A stretch of DNA of 64,000 nt from Coffea arabica. Taxonomy: Eukaryota > Streptophyta > Magnoliopsida > Gentianales > Rubiaceae. Made by a program: the position numbers and the translations under genes. The notes beneath the pieces were generated by a model that was given only the letters and a program-made list of their open reading frames with translations, searched no databases and was not told the origin of the DNA. The stretch covers positions 2,666,001 through 2,730,000 of the forward strand of contig NC_092329.1 in the NCBI RefSeq assembly GCF_036785885.1. Reading direction: 5' to 3'. Shown one piece after another: positions 12,096 to 24,800 of this stretch (within the stretch, counting starts at the first letter, position 1; each line of letters starts with the position of its first letter).

Positions 12096-15000
12096 ATGGC
12101 TGGAAATTATAGGTTTGAGATGGATCATACAGATATTGTGAGATCATTAATCACAACCACTGGGAGTTTTATTCAAGATAGGTTGATTGATAAAGAACAG
12201 AGAGCCCTGCAAAAAGAACATTGTGCTGAAAGACTAGCAGCTGAAGATGGAAGCTCTGATAAAGATACCGAAGTTAGGTACTCTGATCAAGCCGTCCTTG
12301 CAAATCTTGACTGGGGAATTGAGGCCCTCGAAGAGGCAATTAGCACTTCCAACATGGAGACTAAAATGGCAAGATTAGATTATGCTGAGAAAATGTTACA
12401 AGTTTGTGCAATGTTGAATTCTAGTCAGAGAACTGCTGGGGTTCCCAATTTCTATTTGTCTGCATGGGCACATTTGAATCTTTCCTACTTGTGGAAGTTG
12501 AGAAACAATGTTCAGAATTCGGTTCTTCATATCTTGGACATGTTTATCATAGACCCTTTTTTCTCCAGGATTGATTTCGCTCCTGAGCTCTGGAAATCAT
12601 TGTTTCTTCCGCACATGAGTTCCATTATTGGATGGTATTCGGAGGAGAGGCACAGGATAGTGATGGATGTGATTCCTGATTCTAATGACTTGTCCTTTAC
12701 GGTCGATTTTGATAACTACTTCAATGAATCACTAATCACATCTGTGAGGCCAGATCAAGCAGAAAAAATGCAAAAGCTAGAGCATCTTTATGGGCAATCT
12801 TTGGATGAGAATACAAGGCTTTATGCCAGATATTACAAGGAGTGCATGAACTATGACTCTGCCACAACCAAGAAGGTGATCCCTATGATGCCAATTGCAG
12901 AGCCACCAATGACACCTTTGCATGAGGTGAGCCATAAAATCCCTGATTATGTCAAATTTGGTCCAATCTTGCCCAAGAGTGCTGGGTTTTCTCCTGTTCT
13001 GAAAGCTCAAGGAGAGACAAGCGAAGCGTCTAGGTAAATCTGATTTTACATTAATTGCTCAGAGAAAATATCATATCAGTCGTCCTTAATTTATTGAAAG
13101 TTTCATGGTAGTAACTTTAACTTTATAGAGTACTTTTTTTAAAAAAAAATTATTCATATTTCTATGGAACGGAAGTTGCTGAATGTGGTTCCTCTTGACT
13201 TTAAGCAGATTAAATTTAGCTTCTGCATCTGATGAGAATCTCGATGACTATGCCGGTTGGGATCCAACTGTAAGATTACCAATTTTGTTTTATAGTTATA
13301 GTGAAACTTCATTGCTCATAGTGGCAGTACCTGTTTTGTTTATTACCTTGTTCTCCGTTGTCAGCAAGGAATTCCCGAGGAGAGTGAAGACGAACTCGAT
13401 TATGAGCCTGAGGCATGTGAAGAATCTACAAACAGAGGTGTAAAAGCTGCACCTTCTTATAGCAGCACTATAATCAATAATGATATAGAAGCGACTTTGA
13501 AAGTGCAGGCGACTAGAGTGAGGAGTCGAAACCAAACACCCAATGACTTCTCCCCTGTGGATTCTCCCAAAAAAAAGGAGTCACCTTCAAAACCAGAGAC
13601 ACATGGTAGGAAGGAATCCACATCTTTATTGCGTTTGGTGTCCACCCGAGCCAAGGAAAGGACAGCCTCTGCTTCTTTGGCTGATTCTCCATATTCATCT
13701 CGGCATTCAAACATTAGTTCAGTAGATAATGATAATGAACTGATGGTATGTTACCAATCTTAAGTTACTTGGCATTTGTCTTCAATTTTTTTACTTTTAT
13801 GTACCCAAAACTTTACTTATGAAGTCTTACTAAAGAAACTTAGAAACTCAGGAGCAGCAGAAATCTGGAAGGAAAAGCAGCAGTCATTCTCGAAGGAGCA
13901 GTCAAGTCCTGGAGAAAAGGTAATGGGGATGCAGATGGACAAGTCACTTCTTTCCCTTACCCCCATAATTTGTGAGAACGAAGATTGAATTTGCCATCTC
14001 TCAACTGCACGTTAAGCATAGCTTCAATTCTTTAAGAAACTACTTTCAGAAATTCTCATTCTGAACATTAAATGAATGATATTCCTTTTACGTTGAACAA
14101 TGGCAGCTTCTCAAATGAAAGTGATGAAGGTAACAATAGCATCATCTCTCTGCCATTATCCGACAAGCAGACTCCTCAATCAAGGCCACCAAAAGATTTT
14201 GTATGCCCTATAACAGGGCAAATCTTCTATGACCCAGTCACCCTTGAAACAGGACAGACGTATGAAAGAAGAGCTATCCAAGAGTGGATAGACAGAGGAA
14301 ACACAACTTGTCCCATTACCCGGCAGCCTTTCTTGGCCACTGAACTGCCCAAAACAAATTATGTCCTAAAAAGACTAATTACCTCTTGGAAAGAACAGCA
14401 TCCTGATCTTGCTCAGGAGATGTCCTATGCTGAAACTCCAAGAAGTAACTTAAGCACGCCTTCGTTGAATGAGATGTCATCAGATTCCAATCCTTCCGGG
14501 ATGACTAGTTATCCAATTCGAAGATTAATGGACAACGATCCAGAACATAAACCCCGAAGATTTATGCGAGCTGCAGTGTCAACATCACCAACCAGCGTAC
14601 TATCTCAACCTGCAGTGGAAACAGTTATAAATGGACTTAGACCTTACATTTCATGTCTCTGTAATTCAGAGGATCTACAAGAATGTGAAGCAGCAGTCTT
14701 GACAATAGCCAGGATATGGAACGACTCAAAGGTTGAATCAGGCATTCATTCCTATTTGTCTTCACCAGCAATAGTAAATGGCTTTGTTGAGATATTGTCA
14801 GCATCTTTAAACAGGGAAGTTCTCAGAACAACAATTCACATTCTCTCGCAGCTCATATATGCAGATGATAGTATTGGAGAAGTTCTTACCAGTGTGGACA
14901 CTGATTTTGATTGCCTTGCTTCTCTAATGAAAAATGGTCTTGCTGAGGCAGCAATACTTATATACCTTCTAAGACCGTCATTCTCTCAGCTTTCTGCTCA

Positions 15001-18000
15001 CAACCTTATACCGTCTTTGACACAGCTCATTTCCAGCAAGAGCGAAGATCCCCTCGATCTTCAATTTGTTATAGCGCCCAAGGATGCGGCACTAGTTTTG
15101 CTTGAACAGATCATTACAGGAGGTGATGAGACGACCAGGTTGACAATCACTATGGATATTATATCCGCTGGTTCAGTTCCTGCCTTGCTTAAGTGCCTAG
15201 ATAGGGTGGATGGAAGACATTCCAGTGTGACAATACTGCTATGCTGCATTAGGGCAGATAAGAGTTGCAGAAATACAATAGCCAGCAGAATTGAGTTGTC
15301 TCCTGTGCTTGAGTTATTTCATGCTGGAAATGATAGTGTGAGAGGCACATGCATAGAATTTTTCTCTGAGTTAGTGCATTTGAGCAGGTATATCAGAACT
15401 TGCTCCCCTTTTCACATTCCACGTCTATCATATTGCTTTCAGTGATCATCATATTATTCTCCTTCCTGAACAGACTTTGTGAATATTGTTAGACAGATAT
15501 ATTGATTAGGCTGCTTCTGCTCATAGTTTCTCTGTTATATTTATATCATAACAACTTTAGATGCATGTTCCTTTGTGGGGAAGTCGTGCTATAGGCTTCC
15601 TTAGCATATGCTTGTTAATCTTACTTTCGAAAAAGAGTACATCACTTTGTCAAGTGCCTGATATGCTAATGCAACAATGCTGGTTTTAGCTCCGCCAACG
15701 CCCCAAAATTCTAGAGGAATAACAAAAGATTGTAGCTCATTTATTTTTATGCTACAGGAGAAATTTGTGCAACCGGATTCTGCAAATAATTAAAGATGAA
15801 GGAGCATTTAGTACCATGCACACGCTTCTTGTTTATCTACAAATGGCTCCAATGGAGCAGAAACCTGCAATTGCTTCCCTTCTTCTTCAGTTGGATCTCC
15901 TGGTTTGTCTTCTAAGGACTCTTGTTTAGTTGCTTTTAAAAAGCCACTGGTTTGTTTCTAATCAAGAAAGCAATACAAATTGAGCTAACAAGGATATTCT
16001 TTTTAGGTTGAACCAAGGAAGATGAGTATCTATAGAGAAGAGGCAATTGAGGCATTAATAGAAGCACTTCGCAAGAAGGAATTCCCAGCCTCTCAAATTG
16101 CAGCTTTAGATGCCTTATTATCTCTTCCAGGGCATATGAACACCTCGGGGAAGCCCTACACTGAAGCCTGGTTGCTTAAGCTTGCTGGATTTGATCAACC
16201 TTACAATGCTTTGTTGAAAGGAGAAAAGCTACAAACTTATGAAAGTGAATTCAGCGAAACTGTGGTATATAAGTGTAACCTGCCTAACTGTCTCTGATAA
16301 ATTCACAAATTATTCTATTTCACATGCAAACATAAACATGAATTTGGAGATGAAATTCCAACTTTTAATAACTATCCGTAGGAAGAAGAAGAAAGAGCTG
16401 CTAGATCTTGGGAAAAAAGAGTGGGATTTGTTCTCTGCAACCATGAAAAAGGAGCAATTTTCAGAGCTTTGGAGGAGTGTATCAAGAGCAATTCACTAGA
16501 GATAGCAAAATCTTGTCTTGTCATCAGCACATGGCTCATCCATATGCTTTACAATTTTCCTGATACTGGGGTAAGAGATGCAGCTCGGAAGTATTTGCTT
16601 GATCAGTTTATAACCATACTACAATCATCAAAGAACCTTGAGGAGAAGATTTTGGCAACTCTTGCTTTGGGAGGCTTTATTACTGATCCAGGTATAAACG
16701 TAGTTTGCTGATGATGTACAGATCAAAAGTTGACTACTTATAGCCAAGTTGCTTAGGCCAATCTTCATTTTTCTCAAGGTGCACTTAATGAACTGGGTAT
16801 ATATGCCAAAAACATGTACAAAACATTGAGGAAGCTGAAGCGAAACTCTGTAGTGGTCAATGATTTGTTGAAAGCTTTGATAAACTTGCCATCAATTGAT
16901 GCGGTGAGTATGAATTATGCATCCTTTTTTATGGAGTAACTAATCAATTTTGTCTAACAAGATGAATTCCAGGCAGAGTTCTGGTGCTACGCTGAAGGTC
17001 CGGAGTTAGATGCATCCATAAATGGTGAAGTTCTTTCCATTCTTCACACCAGAGGCCGACTTATCAGCAGCCATTCTGATGGAACCATGAAAGTATGAGC
17101 CCAACATTCTTTCAGTTTATCGGCTCCCTCATAATGTGATTATTGTTTTCACACTCATCAACTTACATCTGTTTTGGTGGGAAGTCCCATGTGATTATTG
17201 TTTTTACACTCATCAACTTACATCCGTTTTGTTGGGAAGTCCTAGAAGGATGTTTTAAAAGAGCATTTTCTCGTTTCTAATAATTTTTATTCATTCAGCT
17301 GTGGGATATCGGAAAGAAGATTCCAAGATTAATTCAAGAAGTTCGGGAGCACAGTAAAGCGGTTACATGTCTCTGCCTTTCATCATCTGGTACCAAACTG
17401 TTCAGTGGCTCCTTGGACAAGACAATCCGGGTAAGAGATCAGTCCTCTGTATGTACTTGAAAGGTGAAACAAAAGCTAAATTGAACTCAATAACACTTCT
17501 GTTGTCAGTTTAGATTGGGAACTACATGGCAAGCAAAATTGAGTGTAGTTCACAGCGAATTGATTGTTAGCCTCCAGAAACCACTATCATATACCTACTC
17601 ACCTACCTAAGAGCATTACCATAAATTGCAATGGAGCCCTGTGTATGAGCTCTTCAGTTTGTTATGAACTTAGTGTCTTTCTTTGCTAATTCCTGTGACA
17701 AATGCGCCTGAACTAGTTATTTGAATAATCCAGGCATTCATTGCCTTGGTATAGCCAAAACAATCTAAATGAGTCTCGTATCCAGGTCTGGGCAATCAAG
17801 CAGGCAGAAATTCACTGTGTTCAAATGCATGATGTTAAGGAGGCAGTGCTGGAGTTGTATGCCAATAGCAACTTCGCCTGCTTTTCGTCTCAAGGAACTG
17901 GAGTAAAGGTCAGTGCAGCAAACTTTTTAATTCATCTAAACATGTCACAAAGCACACAGCTAACCCCTGCTGAACATCAAGTTTTTGCAGGTTTATGATT

Positions 18001-18853
18001 GGTCGGGAATTCCTAGGCATGTTAATTTTAGCAAAAATGTGAAATGTATCTCCTTGTTGGGCGATAAGATCTATTGTGGCTGTACCAGTTACAGCATACA
18101 GGTACAGTTCTTTGAATGACCTCCATAATTGTCCTTTTGACCTAGTCATGCAGTTTTTGGAGAGATAAACAGCTCCAGCTCCAGCATAGCCAGCAATAAA
18201 CACAGGTAGCATAAAACTGGTGTTTTTCTAGTACTAAATTCATAATTCACTTGACAGGAGGTGGATTTAGGAACTCTTACATCAACCATATTCTACACTG
18301 GTACAAGGAAATTGCTAGGGAAACAAACAATATTCTCCTTGGAAGTCAACAGCGGCGGTCTTCTTATTGCTGGCGGTTCCTCGGTTGATGGAATAGCAGG
18401 AAAGGTAAACCATCTACGTTTTTGTATCTGACATGAACGAGAAAACATGAAATTCTTGACTTGCCTATCATTTTTGACCCAAAATTTGCGTATGAAGGTG
18501 TTCTCTCTCCCGAGCAAGGCCGTCCTAGGAACGCTGTCCACTGGTTTGGACATACAGAAGATAACAGCCAACAATGACTTCATATTTACAGCTTCAAAAT
18601 GTGGAATAATAGAAGTATGGCTGAAAGAAAGAGTAACAAAGATTGGTTGCATCAGAATGTCCGGTGGGAATAACACGAAATTGTTATCATTAGCTTCCGA
18701 TATGGATGGACAAATGCTTTTTGGTGGTTCCTCCGATGGCAAAATCCAGGTCAGCCACAGACTTCTTGATTATCTTGGACGTCAAATGTCGTTCATTTTT
18801 AAGACTGGATCTCACTAATTGCCCTTGCATTGCAGATTTGGACGCTAAATTGA
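12096..18853 (+). CDS. LIN: LIN/CERBERUS-like U-box, ARM and WD40 E3 ubiquitin ligase
   Basis: Sixteen coding exons join in phase to 1489 codons: 12096-13033, 13209-13269, 13365-13745, 13852-13919, 14107-15387, 15758-15902, 16007-16264, 16382-16691, 16779-16903, 16973-17092, 17299-17430, 17786-17908, 17991-18101, 18258-18404, 18498-18749, 18836-18853. Legume LIN/CERBERUS has about the same length. The N-terminus (MAGNYRFEMDHTDIVRSLI) is the family's conserved domain. The U-box spans about residues 511-585 (FVCPITGQIFYDPVTLETGQ), ARM-type helices follow, and WD40 repeats run from about residue 1195 to the end. The U-box recruits E2 enzymes; the WD40 part is presumed to bind substrate or partner. 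LIN controls infection-thread growth in legumes, and related genes exist in non-nodulating plants, so a symbiotic role is not implied here. Exon 5 must start at 14107, because the tempting ATG at 14072 is directly preceded by an in-frame stop. Confidence 0.92.
17134..17243. repeat. 55-bp tandem duplication in a LIN-like intron
   Basis: Two adjacent copies of about 55 bp (17134-17188 and 17189-17243), both containing ATGTGATTATTG and ACTCATCAACTTACATC, differ at only a few positions. They lie in the intron between coding exons 10 and 11. This is a recent local duplication. Confidence 0.9.
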
Positions 18854-20940
18854 ATGTTGAAACACGCAGAGTTTTCCTGTATAAACTTAGCAATGGTTCG
18901 CCAATTGATTGCCGCCTCATGCTGGTTGTAGCATCGCTCAGTTTGCCTGCCCTCTCCGATGCACAATTTTGCAGTGAACCAGTTCTAACTATAATCTTAA
19001 ATTCATTTTAGTATGTTAATCTTTTCTGAGCGGAGTTGCAGCTCTTTTTCTCTGCATTTGTCACCATTGATTCTCCTAGTACTAAATTATGTGGGAAAGG
19101 TTTCAGTTGAAACAGATGCATCAAGCACTGACAATTTCACCAGCTTGCAAATTCGAGGTCCTCGTCCTTGCATTTCTCCCTCTTCTTCGATTTGTATGGC
19201 AAACAAATCCGAATCTTTCAGTAAAAACTTAATCATACAACACTTTTTATCAGCGTCATTGGAAGCCTCTGTCAAACCACGAAAATAGCAAATGAGAATC
19301 TTTATACGATGTTATGTCTCCTTCGCAGATGTTCAGGAAAGTATTAAAACAACCAACCTGAATTCAACCGAAGGAATGTAGTGATGTTGGGAGCTGCATT
19401 CATCCCTAAGGCATATAGAATATATGCAGCCAAAGAGCCAAACTCCAGCCCCGTAACACATTTGACCCCTAAACTCAATTTATCTAAATGCGTTTCGATC
19501 TTAATCTCAACCAGGTTTCCCATTCAATTATTTGCAACTTACCAGCCAGTACCATGTTTTAACCTGTTATTATTTTTATTTTTTATTTTATTTGGAAAAA
19601 AAAAAACCAAAAGAGTGATCTGTAAACCCCACATCAGCACTCAGAATGAAAAGGACTAGATAGATAAAAATCTGGGAAATATCAAAGATCTTTCGATCTC
19701 AATCCAAAACTAATCCTCATGGTGCCAACCTAGAGTTTCCAGTACTTGGTGAAAATTTCAAAACTTGTTAGTTCTCTTATTAAGGAGATCCTCGTTAGCT
19801 TCTGTTCCAGGCTCCAACGTAGCCTATCAGCCCAGTAATGATCATCAAAAAAGAGAAAAAAAAATAGATATAATCAAATCAAAATAAAAGAAAAGGTTGA
19901 AAAATAGTATGAAGATGGGTGATTGGAAAAGCAAGCATTCAGAATGAGTAGGAGGTTTAGTATTCCTTTTCATGAATTTAGTCGGAATAATTAGTATAAA
20001 TTCATCATCATTATGCTTGCCCCAATCGGAAGAACAAACTACTGCTAGACCATTAAATAAGAGGCAAAAACAGCAAATCTCTTTTTTTGAACGAAAAGAG
20101 AAAGCTAGACATTTTGGACAGAAAAAGCAACAGAGAGCATCAGAAAAATTGGATTATTGCATCAACAAAGACACCTGAAAGGGTGCCTCAGACGACCGTC
20201 GTGAGAATTTTAATCCAATATTCATCCTTTGGCGCCCCCCAGAAATTTCAATTACCAGCATGAACAACATACATGTAAAGTAGGCTATCCTATGGGGAAG
20301 AGAACTATTAGACAATTGAGAAGACAGAAGTAATAAAGAGAATATCAACCCAACCATCGAATCAGACCTTTGAGAAATTAGCTATGAAAGAAGATCCTCA
20401 ATCCGACTGTTTCATGCAGGTACGCATCTGCGCAATTTAAAGTGATGGGCGATGTGTTATTAGGGTTTCCTTCAAGCTGTTACAATTACCATCTTACCCT
20501 CATCCAACCCACAACCTTGCATTATTTTTTAGGGGTGATTCTTTTCGGTTTTTCCCATTCAAAAAAGAAAAAAAAAAAGGATTCAAGCTCAAGAACATTA
20601 TTTGAGAAAAAAAAAATTTCCAAGCAATTTCAAGCAAACATATATATGTACACATTCTAATACATGTACTTATTTGATAAACTTGTCCTTTCGTAAGAAA
20701 TTGCTACAATTATTTTGTCTTTTTGCTTCTGGTTTGGGCTGCAATGTATGTGAATTTTTATTTTATTTTATTTTATTTTTGTAGTTTTGGAGATTTTTCC
20801 TTGCACATTGTTCATCCATTATTTTACCTTATATTTATTAAATTTCAAGAAAGGTATAATTTTCCTACAAAAACTTATTAAAAAATACAATTCAAATGAA
20901 ATAATTCTTGTCTTGTAATAATTCAACCAAAAAAAAGTGA
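18854..20940. other. 3' region of the LIN-like gene and intergenic DNA, no further gene seen
   Basis: This includes the probable 3' UTR of the LIN-like gene, followed by AT-rich DNA with A-runs near 19597-19607 and 20561-20578. Short frames here lack homology, splice support or coding character. Confidence 0.55.
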
Positions 20941-20962
20941 GATAATATGTTTAACAATAAAT

Positions 20963-21084
20963 CTTATATACATTGACAGTGTATACACTATCACCGTTAG
21001 ATTCATGATATGTGTGCAAAAGTTGAATTTCATAGTTGTTATTCATCAAATGCTGATAGTGTATACACTGTCAGTGTAGGAAAG
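20963..21084. mobile_element. Short MITE with long terminal inverted repeats
   Basis: A 122-bp element whose left end CTTATATACATTGACAGTG is mirrored at the right end CACTGTCAGTGTAGGAAAG. The TIRs are about 31 bp and fold through GTATACACTATCA / TGATAGTGTATAC. A partial direct copy of its left half follows at 21106-21175. There is no coding capacity. The superfamily is not certain because the target duplication is unclear. Confidence 0.8.
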
Positions 21085-21105
21085 ATTAATCTTATGTTGA
21101 ATAAA

Positions 21106-21175
21106 TCTTATATACACTGACAGTGCATACGCTATTACCTTTAGATTCATGACATGCATGTAAAAATTGAATTTT
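21106..21175. mobile_element. Partial second copy of the 20963 MITE
   Basis: It repeats the left end and first 70 bp of the neighbouring element (CTTATATACACTGACAGTG, then TTAGATTCATGA) with several substitutions and no right end. It is either a truncated independent insertion or a local duplication. Confidence 0.75.
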
Positions 21176-21819
21176 AGACAAAAATGAACTCTAATATTAA
21201 GATACTGGCACATGGAGCTTACTAAAGCCTCGGCACATAGGTCTCAAGCTCACCTCATAATATGTAAATTGATTTTGAGTTGAAGAATGATCGGATTAAA
21301 TTGAACAAATATACAATTTGTAAAATGGTCTAGAAAGTAAAATCTTATCTATACAATAATAAAGAGTCTCTAGAGTTAATTTGGTGTTAAATTTATCCAT
21401 TAACTTTTAGTTAACTTAATCTATTAATCTTTAATTACTAAGATAATTATCAAAATAACTACTAATTTATTAAACAAAATTTCATAAAAATTAATTTATT
21501 CTTAAATTACACACATGTGGGTGCGCTTTTAGCGCTAGTTGGAAAAACACTTGTAACAATAGTATAATGTTGAGTTAATTTTAGACTGTGAACAAACCAG
21601 CTTACCCTTGCTGGCTTGCTCAAACAACACAAAAGCAAAAAAAAAAAAAAAAAAAAATTGAGCCCAACCGCCCAACTTAGTGAAAAGTAAAGTAAAACAG
21701 GAGAAAGAGAGAGTTCGTAAAAAAGAGCAGATTTGGACTACCATTATTCTGGAATCGGTCGCCGGAGTTGGACACCCAGTCGTGGCCTGAACCATCGGAG
21801 GTGGTTGGACAGGGCAATC
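21176..21819. other. Upstream region of the BRE gene
   Basis: AT-rich DNA with a run of about 20 A near 21637-21657, then a more mixed segment likely to hold the leader of the BRE gene that starts at 21820. No TATA box could be assigned with confidence. Confidence 0.4.
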
Positions 21820-24800
21820 ATGGTGAGCGATAGGATCCCTCCTCTTATATCCACTCAGCTCACTCACCTCCTTGCTCACTGCCCCATCTCCATCAAGGTA
21901 AAACGTTTAATCCATTGATTGTGTGTGATACCTCGAAAGCATGGAAAAATTGTACTACTACATAAATGTCTAATCTTCAGGTGGAGCAGATGTGGTCTGG
22001 ATGCATGAACTCTAGCCTCCTCGATCACTTTACCTTAGTCATCCCTTTTTGCCTTGAATACGTCAGATGTTAGTATTCTGTGATTTTTTTTTCTGATTCT
22101 ACTGAAATTTTCCTTTGGTTTTCTTTCAATTTTGACGCTTTGGTTTCTATTAGGGGATATAATATATAATGCGATTTATCCGCTGGCCAAGCCCGATGTG
22201 ATTTTCGGACCTGAAGATGAGCATTTTAGGCCATATCGTGGTACCATTGATTCCAAAAATGCTCTCACTGATTGGAATAGTAAAGACCCCACTCGACTTT
22301 TGACTCTCGTTCTGGAGCTTAGGTTCGGGAATTTTTGTTTTTTAACTTTTGCTATTAGCTAAGATTGTTAGGTTTGTTGAAGAAGTTTTTGCCTAGTTGT
22401 TTGGTCTGCTGAGTACTTATTGGTTTGTTTTTTTAAGGGATTTATATAGGGATTACCAAAAGAAACGCGTTGCAGAGGTCGATGATGAAAGATTGAAGTT
22501 TGAAATCAGCACAATGTTATCAAGAGAGGTGGGTTTTGATTAATTTGCTTATCAAGTTGTGGAAAGAGATGCTGGTTCTGTATTTTACTGGGTATTTTGG
22601 TTCCATTTTATGTTTAAGGACCTATGAGAGGGTGGAAGAAGGTGCTGTAGCTCTTAGTAGGATAGGAGTATACTGTTTTCCTGAATTTCAGTGTATTCTT
22701 TGGTTGGTGATAGTTATTTCCAGTGGTGGTCTCTTGGAGGACAATAGTTGTTTGCACTTCTGTGGATATCTTACTAGAGTTCATACTGAACTTACGCCTT
22801 GCTTAGACTCTTGTTAGATAATTAATGTTCAGCTGATTGGAACAATACGAGTAATGTTATGTAGAATGGAGGACTCTTGCTACAGGTGCTTTCAGCTTGC
22901 ACATAAATTTTGGTTGGAAGAAGTTTATAACTAGTGAGACATTTACCTCTCAGCGGCCCTGTACTTCTTGCCATTATAGTGTAAACCATCTCTTAGTCCT
23001 ACTGTGGCTGATCATGCTCATGGACTATTTGCTGATCACTGCCTTTGTTAACTACTGTCTCAACAGCTAGTGGATCAGAAGCAAACCCATGCTTTAATAG
23101 ATCTCTCCCTTTGCTCTTCAGCCTATTAAATAGTATTAGGCAGTTCTTTCTGTTGTCCTCTCCCGAGGAAGGGTTGTTTTGTGGTACTTGCCAGTCTGCT
23201 GTTGGAAACAGGTCATCCTGTTACACTTTAATATCTCAGGTAGTTCTAGACATTAGACTTTCTGTTTTTTCCCTTGAAAATCTTTTCCTAAACTCCCAAA
23301 CGTAAGGAAACAACGACTTTCTGTTGTTCATCTAATCACTTGGGACGATTGAATTGTGGTTTGTTGGGACGATTGAATTGTGGTTTGTTGACTGTATCTT
23401 ACAGAGAGCTTCATCTTTTTGTTGCAGGGAATTGAAATGTTGATGAGTTCTGGTCTTGACAAGGTAACTAAAAGCTGAGGGGAATTGTTGATAGTTCTCA
23501 TTTTTTAACGAGTATTTCTCCTGATAATTAGGATTATTGCAGCCTGAAGAGGTTAAATTTGCTGTACCTTTATTGGACATGGATTTAAATAAAATGGTTT
23601 TGGGTTCCACCTGGCGACATCAGCAGAAGATTTACTTGCAGGCAAGTTTGTGATAATATGGCTCTGCAAACATACTTGTCCATCCATGCCATTATTTTCT
23701 AATATGAGCACTAGAAATCATCACATCACTTAAAGACGGTAGTTCCCCCTCCACCCAAAGAAAAAATGAAAGGAATAGTATGCATTATTCAAGTACGAAT
23801 AGAAGAATTAAACAGTGCATAATTCTTAGACACTGCTTGATACTTCTACTAATACTTAATATTCAAGTAGAGAGATATATAGACTTGGTTTGACTCTCTC
23901 TCTCTCCTCCTCCTCCTCCTCCTCCTTTTGATTGATTGATTGATTTATTTATTTTTGTGAATTTTGTCATGGCTGCGAGCAAAAATTATCTGGTTAAATG
24001 CCTAACCTCAGTTGTGCCGCTTCCTTCTTGCTGAATTTAGTTTGGCTCACCCTGCATTGACACCTGCAGGTTATCTATCCTGTAGGTAGAAAATATTCAA
24101 CCACACCATCAGCACCGAGACTGAAGTTAGTTTCTTCTCCAGAGCTGAAATCTTGGTTTTCTGTTGAAGAGTCGAGGCTGCCTGCATGGTTGGATGGGAT
24201 GTACGTTATCAGTCAATATTATTTTGTTTTCACAAAGCTTTTTGTTGTGTCAATTCTTTTTCCTTCTCTTTTCCATTTTCAGATATTATCAAAACCTTAG
24301 ACTTACTTTGTTGTCTAAAATACTATATTATGGCAATAGGTGCATGGCTGAATATCTGCCCACTTTAGAAGAGATGCTTGAAAATCAGGTTACCTGCTTG
24401 TAACATGCTAGCTTTCCATGGACCATCTTTTACCTGGTCACCTTTAATGCTAATATTTGATTTTGATTGGTACGATGCTACAGATTAGAGAGGCCGTAGC
24501 TTTAGTTGAAGTTAGAAGAAAGTTTATTACTGCATTAGCTCCTCATTTTGGACGGCCCATTGAAGCTGACCCAGTGAGCACTTTTTGCATTGGGGTAATG
24601 CAATTTTTGTTTGTTAGCTTCTTGCATTAACCCTAAACATCTCTTTTCTTTATATTCCAGGTGTTTTGCAGGAAGGTGTCATTTCTAGCTTCCTCTGGGA
24701 CGTTTGCTTTTCTGGTAGGATGATGTTCTATAGTTATATGTGCTTCTTAGTAACTATTGGGATCTTACAGAAGTTAAAACACTGAAGTATGTGTGAATTT

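Noticed and set aside
12777-13010. 77-codon minus-strand frame inside LIN-like exon 1
   Set aside because: Antisense shadow without splice or family support.
17431-17785. A possible extra WD40 exon in LIN-like intron 11
   Set aside because: No segment keeps phase 0 with both splice sites; exon 11 joins exon 12 directly at the blade boundary (IR/VWAIK).
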